From NCBI GenBank assembly GCA_947311825.1, contig CAMZLY010000202.1, forward strand, positions 1 to 34,782: 34,782 nucleotides of DNA. The letters run 5' to 3'. Below the pieces are notes generated by a model. The model saw only the letters and a list, made by a program, of their open reading frames with translations, was not told the DNA's origin and ran no database searches. This DNA comes from an uncultured bacterium. Its GTDB lineage: Bacteria > Verrucomicrobiota > Kiritimatiellia > UBA8416 > CAMZLY01. The position numbers and the translations under genes are program-made. Below, one piece after another: positions 29,817 to 34,782 of the stretch (its first letter is position 1; each line of letters starts with the position of its first letter).

Positions 29817-32327
29817 ATGGGAAAGAAACTTGTAATTGTCGAATCGCCGGCTAAGGCGAAGACGATAAATAAAATATTGGGTAAAGATTATGTTGTTAAG
29901 TCGTCAGTAGGTCATATTCGCGACTTGCCGGAGAAAAAGCTTGGGGTTGATATTAAGAAGGATTTTAAACCGAGTTATGTTCTTTCTAAAGGTAAGAAGA
30001 AGGTTGTTGATGAGCTGCGTAAGGCTGTGGGGTCTTGTGATGAAATTTATTTGGCGCCTGACCCTGACCGTGAGGGGGAGGCTATTGCGTGGCATCTTCA
30101 GGCGGCGTTGGCTACTAAGGCGAAAGATAAGCCGTTTTTCCGTGTCCAGTATAATGAAATTACGCCCAATGCTGTTAAAACTGCATTTGAAAATCCTGGC
30201 GAAATTAATATGGATCGTGTTGATGCACAGCAGGCGCGCCGTATTTTGGATAGAATTGTTGGTTTTAAAGTTAGCCAGATGTTATGGCGGCGGTTGAAAC
30301 GTGGGTTAAGTGCTGGGCGTGTGCAGTCGGTGGCGTTACGCTTAGTATGCGAACGGGAACAGGAAATAAGAGATTTTGTTCCTGAAAAGTATTGGGTATT
30401 TGGTGCGAATGTTCGTAAGTTGGTTGCACCATTGGATCCGTTTGAAGTTAAGCTTAGTAAGATTGATGGTGAAAAGGCTGAAGTTAAGTCTTTAGAACTT
30501 TCTGAGAATATTGCCGCTGACTTGAAAGAGCGTAAGATGCGTGTGGCATCAGTTAAAACGCGTGATGTGACACGTAAAGCACCACCACCGTTTATTACAA
30601 GCTCATTACAGCAGGCGGCATCAAATAAATATCAGTTTTCTCCGCGTAGAACTATGGATATTGCACAGAAGTTGTATGAAGGTATGGATACCGGTGGAGG
30701 TACTGTTGGTTTGATTACGTATATGAGGACAGACTCTGTTTCTGTTTCGAAGGATGCAATAGCAAGTGTGCGTAACTTTGTTACAACTCAGATTGGTGAT
30801 AAGTTTTGTCCGGCAAAGCCTAATTTTTATAAAAGTCGTGGCTCTGCTCAGGAAGCACATGAGGCTGTAAGGCCTACGGACGTGAATAGAACACCTGATA
30901 GTATTAAAGGTAAAATAGACCCTGTTGCATGGAAGTTGTACGACTTGATTTGGCGTAGATTTGTTGCTAGTCAGATGGAAAAGGCGATTATAGAGCAACG
31001 TTCGGCAGAGATTGATGCTGTATCGGATGATGGATCTACAAGTGAGTCGCAGAGATCTTATACATTCCGTGCTTCAGTTTCGGCAATAAAATTTGCGGGC
31101 TATATGAAAGTTAGCGGTACGGATATTGGTAAGAAGCCAGAAGAAGGTGAACTGGCTAGTTTGCCGGAAGTAAAAGAAGGTGAATACCTGGAATGTTTGG
31201 AGTGGTTGCAGGAAGAAAAAGAAACTGCACCACCTGCACGTTTTAGTGAGGCATCGTTAGTTAAAGAGATGGAGCAGAATGGGGTAGGTCGTCCGAGTAC
31301 TTATGCACAGACTATTTCTACATTGAGCAATCGTGAATATATTGAACGTCAGAACCGTTCTTTGATGGCGACTGATCTGGGAATGCAAGTTAGTCAGTTT
31401 TTAACAGCAACATTAGATAGTCTTTTTAATGTTAAGTTTACTGCTGATATGGAAAATAGGCTGGATGAAATCGAAGGTGGCAAGCTTGAATGGAAGAAAA
31501 TGCTTGCGGACTTTTATGGTGATTTTGAGAAATGGATGGAAGCAACTAAAGCACCACCAGCGGACCAGGAAATGGTAAAAAAGGTGTTGAATGCTCTGGA
31601 AGATGTAACTGACTGGGCACCGGAGGTTATGCGCGGTAAGAGAAAGTATAGCGATAAGATGTTTGTGGATTCTATTAGAACAGACCTTGATAACAGCGAA
31701 AAAGAAATTTCACAACGGCAGTTGGAAGCTTTAATGAAGATCGCTTGTTATTATCACAATAATAGTCCTAGGATTGATGATGTGATCAAAGAGGCGGGGT
31801 TTGATAAGCTTTTGTCAACACCGGAATTTCAGCCACCGGCGGAAAGCACATTACGTAAAATTGAGTTGCTGGCAAAGGCTGATATGGATGAATCGGCACG
31901 CAATTTTGTGGACTCTTTATCAGCAAGAGTGCAGGGACACCGCTGTTTGACGCCAGCACAGTTGAATGCATTGAATAATGTTGTTATGGCTCACTCATCC
32001 AATATCTCTGATTTTGAGGCGATCAAAGATTCGCTTGGCCTTGGCGAGCTTGAAGTTATAGAAGATAAAGATAGTGGAGTATTGCTGGATGTTTTAAGTA
32101 AAATTACCGAATGGCGCGAGCCGGTTAAAAAAGGTAAGCGTGTTTATGACGACAAGAGTTTTTATGAATCTCTAAGTAAACATTATTCTTCTAAGAAGTT
32201 TCTTTCTGAACGTCAGCAAAAAGCATTACGTAGTATTGTGGAACGCTATGCTGCAAGTATACCAAATTATGGTGAGCTTGTTGATACAATGGGGCTGAAG
32301 CCGTTGAAGAAGAACGATGAAGGATGA
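29817..32327 (+). CDS. topA: DNA topoisomerase I with non-zinc repeat C-terminus
   Basis: Type IA topoisomerase that relaxes negative supercoils. The Toprim domain starts KLVIVESPAKAKTI (Glu9) and has PDPDREGEAIAWHL (Asp82, Asp84). The catalytic tyrosine is Tyr302 in GLITYMRTDSVSVS, and the core ends near residue 590. The tail has no Cys-pair zinc ribbons. Instead three units of about 81-85 residues are seen: WAPEVMRGKRKYSDKMF (Trp600, Phe616), a degenerate middle one (ARNFVDSLS, Phe697), and WREPVKKGKRVYDDKSF (Trp766, Phe782). Each is followed by an LS/IS-x-RQ or LTPAQ helix. AGGAGAAGG lies 8-9 nt before ATG 29817. The 3' end runs into a 20-bp tandem repeat that supplies the stop. Confidence 0.95.
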   Translation: MGKKLVIVESPAKAKTINKILGKDYVVKSSVGHIRDLPEKKLGVDIKKDFKPSYVLSKGKKKVVDELRKAVGSCDEIYLAPDPDREGEAIAWHLQAALATKAKDKPFFRVQYNEITPNAVKTAFENPGEINMDRVDAQQARRILDRIVGFKVSQMLWRRLKRGLSAGRVQSVALRLVCEREQEIRDFVPEKYWVFGANVRKLVAPLDPFEVKLSKIDGEKAEVKSLELSENIAADLKERKMRVASVKTRDVTRKAPPPFITSSLQQAASNKYQFSPRRTMDIAQKLYEGMDTGGGTVGLITYMRTDSVSVSKDAIASVRNFVTTQIGDKFCPAKPNFYKSRGSAQEAHEAVRPTDVNRTPDSIKGKIDPVAWKLYDLIWRRFVASQMEKAIIEQRSAEIDAVSDDGSTSESQRSYTFRASVSAIKFAGYMKVSGTDIGKKPEEGELASLPEVKEGEYLECLEWLQEEKETAPPARFSEASLVKEMEQNGVGRPSTYAQTISTLSNREYIERQNRSLMATDLGMQVSQFLTATLDSLFNVKFTADMENRLDEIEGGKLEWKKMLADFYGDFEKWMEATKAPPADQEMVKKVLNALEDVTDWAPEVMRGKRKYSDKMFVDSIRTDLDNSEKEISQRQLEALMKIACYYHNNSPRIDDVIKEAGFDKLLSTPEFQPPAESTLRKIELLAKADMDESARNFVDSLSARVQGHRCLTPAQLNALNNVVMAHSSNISDFEAIKDSLGLGELEVIEDKDSGVLLDVLSKITEWREPVKKGKRVYDDKSFYESLSKHYSSKKFLSERQQKALRSIVERYAASIPNYGELVDTMGLKPLKKNDEG

Positions 32328-32364
32328 AGAAGAACGATGAAGGATGAAGAAGAACGATGAAGGA
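32305..32364 (+). repeat. 20-bp tandem repeat over the topA stop
   Basis: TGAAGAAGAACGATGAAGGA occurs three times (32305-32324, 32325-32344, 32345-32364), identical as read. The first copy encodes the last residues of TopA (KKNDEG) and the second copy's TGA is the stop codon. Confidence 0.9.
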
Positions 32365-32401
32365 ACTGAAGTCGATTTTTCGGTGGAAAGGTTAGTCCCA
32401 T

Positions 32402-32425
32402 CCTTCGCTCTTCGAGCTACGGAGG
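32402..32425. repeat. Small intergenic palindrome before xer
   Basis: CCTTC-GCTC-TTC-GAGC-TAC-GGAGG: an inner 4-bp and outer 5-bp stem (one G-U) with a 3-nt bulge. It resembles mobile palindromes often seen in intergenic DNA; only this copy is in the window. Confidence 0.4.
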
Positions 32426-32461
32426 GCACAGCAGAGACGATCAAGCTACAGGAAAGAGTGA

Positions 32462-33433
32462 GTGCTAATGACTGAAAATTGCAGGCTAGAAACTGATCCT
32501 TTGTTGATGAAGTTTTTGCAATATCTGGATAATGAACGTAATGCATCAAAGCATACGCAGTCGAATTATATGATGGATATTATGCAGTTTGCCCGTTTTT
32601 ATTGGGGTGAGGATGCGTTGCCACCATTTAAGTGGATGGATGTGGATACTTTTACTGCTAGAAAGTTTGTGGTTGAATTTCAGAAAAAAGGATATGCCCC
32701 GACGACAACTGGCAGGAAAATATCTTCGTTGCGTATGTTTTTCCGGTTTTTAGAGCGTGAAGGGATTGTTGAAGTTAATCCTTTTGTGGGATTACGTTCT
32801 CCCAAGAAAAAACAGGGTTTGCCGGACTTTTTGTCAATAGCAGAAGTTGAACAGTTGTTATCTGTGCCACAAAAATTATGGCGGCAACTTCCGGCAACGA
32901 AGCGGAGCGAGGTGGCTGAATATGCGATGATGCGTGATACGGCAATTTTGGAAGTGTTATATAGCACAGGTGCACGTGTGGCAGAGGTTGCCGGACTTTT
33001 GCGGTGTAATGTTGACCTTTTGTCGGGTGTTATTATTGTCCGCGGTAAAGGAAAAAAAGAACGAATGTGTCCGCTAGGAAATCCAGCCTGCAAGGCTTTG
33101 CGTAGTATGTTTGAGAAGGGTGATATGATTTGGGGAGATGCGGCTAATAATAGGGTGGTTCCGGTATTTCTTAATAAATCAGGTGAGGCAATAACGACGC
33201 GTTCGATTGAGCGGATGATGAAAAAGTATTTGCCGGATGCAGGTTTGGGGGTGCATATTACACCCCATACCTTACGGCATTCGTTTGCAACGCATCTGCT
33301 GGATGCAGGTGCAGATTTGAGAAGTGTACAGGAGTTGCTTGGGCATAGTAGTTTGTCCACGACGCAGATATATACGCATGTTACAGTAGATCGATTGCGG
33401 AAAGTTTATGATGAGGCTCATCCGCACGCTTAG
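32462..33433 (+). CDS. Tyrosine site-specific recombinase XerC/XerD
   Basis: Resolves chromosome dimers at dif sites, or acts on similar sites. A SAM-like N-terminal core-binding domain (LQYLDNERNASKHTQSNYM) precedes the catalytic domain. Catalytic residues from GTG 32462 are Arg172 (STGARVAEV), His269 and Arg272 (PHTLRHSF), His295 (LLGHSS) and Tyr304 (TQIYTHV). Length about 323 residues. GTG 32462 has AGGA 8 nt upstream; ATG 32468 is an alternative two codons later. Whether it is XerC, XerD or a single-recombinase type cannot be told. It follows topA by 134 bp. Confidence 0.93.
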   Translation: MLMTENCRLETDPLLMKFLQYLDNERNASKHTQSNYMMDIMQFARFYWGEDALPPFKWMDVDTFTARKFVVEFQKKGYAPTTTGRKISSLRMFFRFLEREGIVEVNPFVGLRSPKKKQGLPDFLSIAEVEQLLSVPQKLWRQLPATKRSEVAEYAMMRDTAILEVLYSTGARVAEVAGLLRCNVDLLSGVIIVRGKGKKERMCPLGNPACKALRSMFEKGDMIWGDAANNRVVPVFLNKSGEAITTRSIERMMKKYLPDAGLGVHITPHTLRHSFATHLLDAGADLRSVQELLGHSSLSTTQIYTHVTVDRLRKVYDEAHPHA

Positions 33434-33435
33434 GT

Positions 33436-33536
33436 AGTGAATAGTGAATAACTAATAGTGAATAGTCAATAAGGGCGTTTTTAATATGGTGAATAATTAA
33501 TACTGATAACTGATAACTAGTAACTGGTAACTTTTA
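33436..33536 (+). repeat. Two heptanucleotide repeat blocks before waaA
   Basis: First block 33436-33470: AGTGAAT, AGTGAAT, AACTAAT, AGTGAAT, AGTCAAT. Second block 33502-33536: ACTGATA, ACTGATA, ACTAGTA, ACTGGTA, ACTTTTA. The second ends 2 nt before the waaA ATG at 33539. They fill most of the gap after xer. Confidence 0.85.
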
Positions 33537-33538
33537 GA

Positions 33539-34782
33539 ATGATTTGGGTTTTATATAATATTTTATTTACGGTGGTGTATCTTTTGATGATGCCGAAGTT
33601 TTTGTTGCGTATGCTTAAGCGTGGTGGGTATCGTGCTGGGTTTATGCAGCGATTTGGTTGTTATGATGAGGAAACAGTTAAGCGGATTGGTGATGGTGGC
33701 AGAATATGGATTCATGCGGTTAGCGTTGGTGAGGTATATGTTGCATTACGGTTTATGGAGGGAATACGGGATGTTGAATCGGGTGCGGAGTTTGTGTTGA
33801 CGACGACGACTTCGACAGGGCATAGAATTGCATTAAAGGAAAAGAATGCCAATGATGTTTTGTTATATTTTCCGGCTGATTTTACGTTTGCTGTACGACG
33901 TGTCATGCAAAAGTTGAAGCCGAGAATGTTGATATTAACTGAAAATGAGTTATGGCCGAATCTGCTTCGTTGTGCAAAAAAGAATAATGTTCCGGTTGTT
34001 TTGATTAATGGACGTATATCGGAGTCCTCATTTAAGGGATATAGCAAATTGCGGGCTGTTACTAAACGGGCGTTGCCAATGGTGGATTTATTTTTGGTTC
34101 AGACTGGTCTAGACAAGAAAAGGTTGTGTGATCTTGGTGCACCTGAAAATCAAGTGGAAGTTATGGGTAGTGCCAAGTATGATGTGGTAAAAGCTGATCC
34201 TGATTCAAAAGAACGCGCTCGGAAAATAATGGATTCTGCGGGGATTGGTATTGATGATTTGGTGTTGCTTGGTGGTTCTACTTGGCCAGGCGAAGAGGTC
34301 GTTTTATTACAAATATATAAAAATCTTAAGCCTAGGTTTGATAAATTGAAATTGGTGTTAGTTCCACGTCATGCGGAACGTCGTGCGGAAGTTGAGACTG
34401 ATATTACACGGTTAGGATTGGAACATACACGCCGTAGTGAGCTGGACTCTCCGGCAACGGAGCGACATGATATATTATTGGTTGATACAACGGGTGAGTT
34501 GAAAGATCTTTATTCTGTTGCATCTGTTATATTTGTTGGTAAGAGTTTATGTAGCACTGGTGGACAAAACATTATTGAGCCGGCATTGCCGGGTAAACCA
34601 ATAGTAGTGGGCCCTCATTTAGAGAATTTTCCTGATGTGGCTAAAGATTTTGAAGAGGCACAAGCAATGATTCAGGTTTCTGATGTAAAAGAATTAGAGG
34701 AAGTTTTGAAAAAAATGCTTGAGAGTTATAAGCTAAGAGAGGAATATGGTGCTCGTGCTAGATTGTTGGTTCCTTCTAAACG
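33539..34782 (+). CDS. waaA: 3-deoxy-D-manno-octulosonic acid (Kdo) transferase, 3' truncated by window
   Basis: Adds Kdo to lipid A precursor at the inner membrane, so the cell probably makes lipopolysaccharide. An N-terminal membrane anchor (MIWVLYNILFTVVYLLMM) is followed by GFMQRFG and HAVSVGEVYVAL with the likely catalytic Glu65. TENELWPNLL, LVPRHAERRAEVE and GGQNIIEPALPGKPIVVGP are family motifs. 414 codons are visible without a stop; family length is about 420-430, so little is missing. No ribosome site: a heptamer repeat ends 2 nt before the ATG. The missing end is due to the window edge, not a mutation. Confidence 0.93.
   Translation, partial: MIWVLYNILFTVVYLLMMPKFLLRMLKRGGYRAGFMQRFGCYDEETVKRIGDGGRIWIHAVSVGEVYVALRFMEGIRDVESGAEFVLTTTTSTGHRIALKEKNANDVLLYFPADFTFAVRRVMQKLKPRMLILTENELWPNLLRCAKKNNVPVVLINGRISESSFKGYSKLRAVTKRALPMVDLFLVQTGLDKKRLCDLGAPENQVEVMGSAKYDVVKADPDSKERARKIMDSAGIGIDDLVLLGGSTWPGEEVVLLQIYKNLKPRFDKLKLVLVPRHAERRAEVETDITRLGLEHTRRSELDSPATERHDILLVDTTGELKDLYSVASVIFVGKSLCSTGGQNIIEPALPGKPIVVGPHLENFPDVAKDFEEAQAMIQVSDVKELEEVLKKMLESYKLREEYGARARLLVPSK

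Noticed and set aside
33539-34782. waaA as a truncated pseudogene
   Set aside because: The frame is open to the last base of the window, so the missing end is only the window edge.

Overview
The window looks like a low-GC (about 40% by eye) chromosome segment of a Gram-negative bacterium. A Kdo transferase gene at the right edge and a lipoprotein-type signal peptide point to an outer membrane. The best taxonomic guess is the PVC group (Kiritimatiellota, Lentisphaerota or a neighbour). Reasons are a eukaryotic-type glycogen branching enzyme, a large DUF2723-type membrane protein, a secreted pectate-lyase-like protein with calcium-binding modules and the C-terminal domain common in PVC secreted proteins, and intergenic DNA full of short palindromes and tandem repeats. 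This placement is inference.

Layout. 1-423: a 47-bp tandem array, then four hairpins, leading into glgB (424-2445). 2453-6814, minus strand: an SGNH-hydrolase lipoprotein, a GT-C-like membrane/TPR protein, and an AAA-ATPase fused to a PD-(D/E)XK nuclease. 7015-9809: the replication/repair operon dnaX-ybaB-recR. 9921-12021: a divergent type II restriction-modification pair whose methyltransferase carries an N-terminal MerR-like helix-turn-helix. 12057-14121: a YggS-type PLP protein and folC, then tRNA-Leu(CAA). 14551-15760: a K+ channel overlapping an MscS channel. 15779-18336: a TIM-barrel sugar isomerase, an RdgB-type pyrophosphatase and a lipid kinase. 18337-18555: a structured convergent intergenic region. 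18556-23872, minus strand: polyprenyl-phosphate mannose synthase, a UbiA-family prenyltransferase resembling decaprenyl-phosphate phosphoribosyltransferase, and an 1158-residue DUF2723/TPR membrane protein. 24233-26875: the secreted pectate-lyase-like protein. 27144-28313: a 10-TM metal-exporter-like permease. 28606-34782: dprA, topA, a Xer recombinase and a waaA cut by the window edge.

How genes work together. dnaX, ybaB and recR are a conserved replication/recombination unit; dprA, topA and xer are further DNA-processing genes. The three minus-strand genes at 18556-23872 read as a module: two make polyprenyl-phosphate-linked sugars and the third is a GT-C-type membrane protein that could use them outside the membrane. 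The AAA-ATPase/nuclease and the restriction-modification pair sit on either side of dnaX-ybaB-recR and may both act against foreign DNA.

The least ordinary signal is non-coding. Seven-nucleotide tandem repeats occur at several intergenic sites. Four of the five loci lie within about 10 nt of a start codon, all have the A-rich strand in the sense direction of the downstream gene, and they carry stop triplets which a 7-nt period spreads over all reading frames. Other points are a zinc-finger-free TopA whose tail is three copies of an ~83-residue unit, three -1 frameshift-type heptamers near the dnaX 3' end, and a possible multi-stem RNA at 18403-18542.
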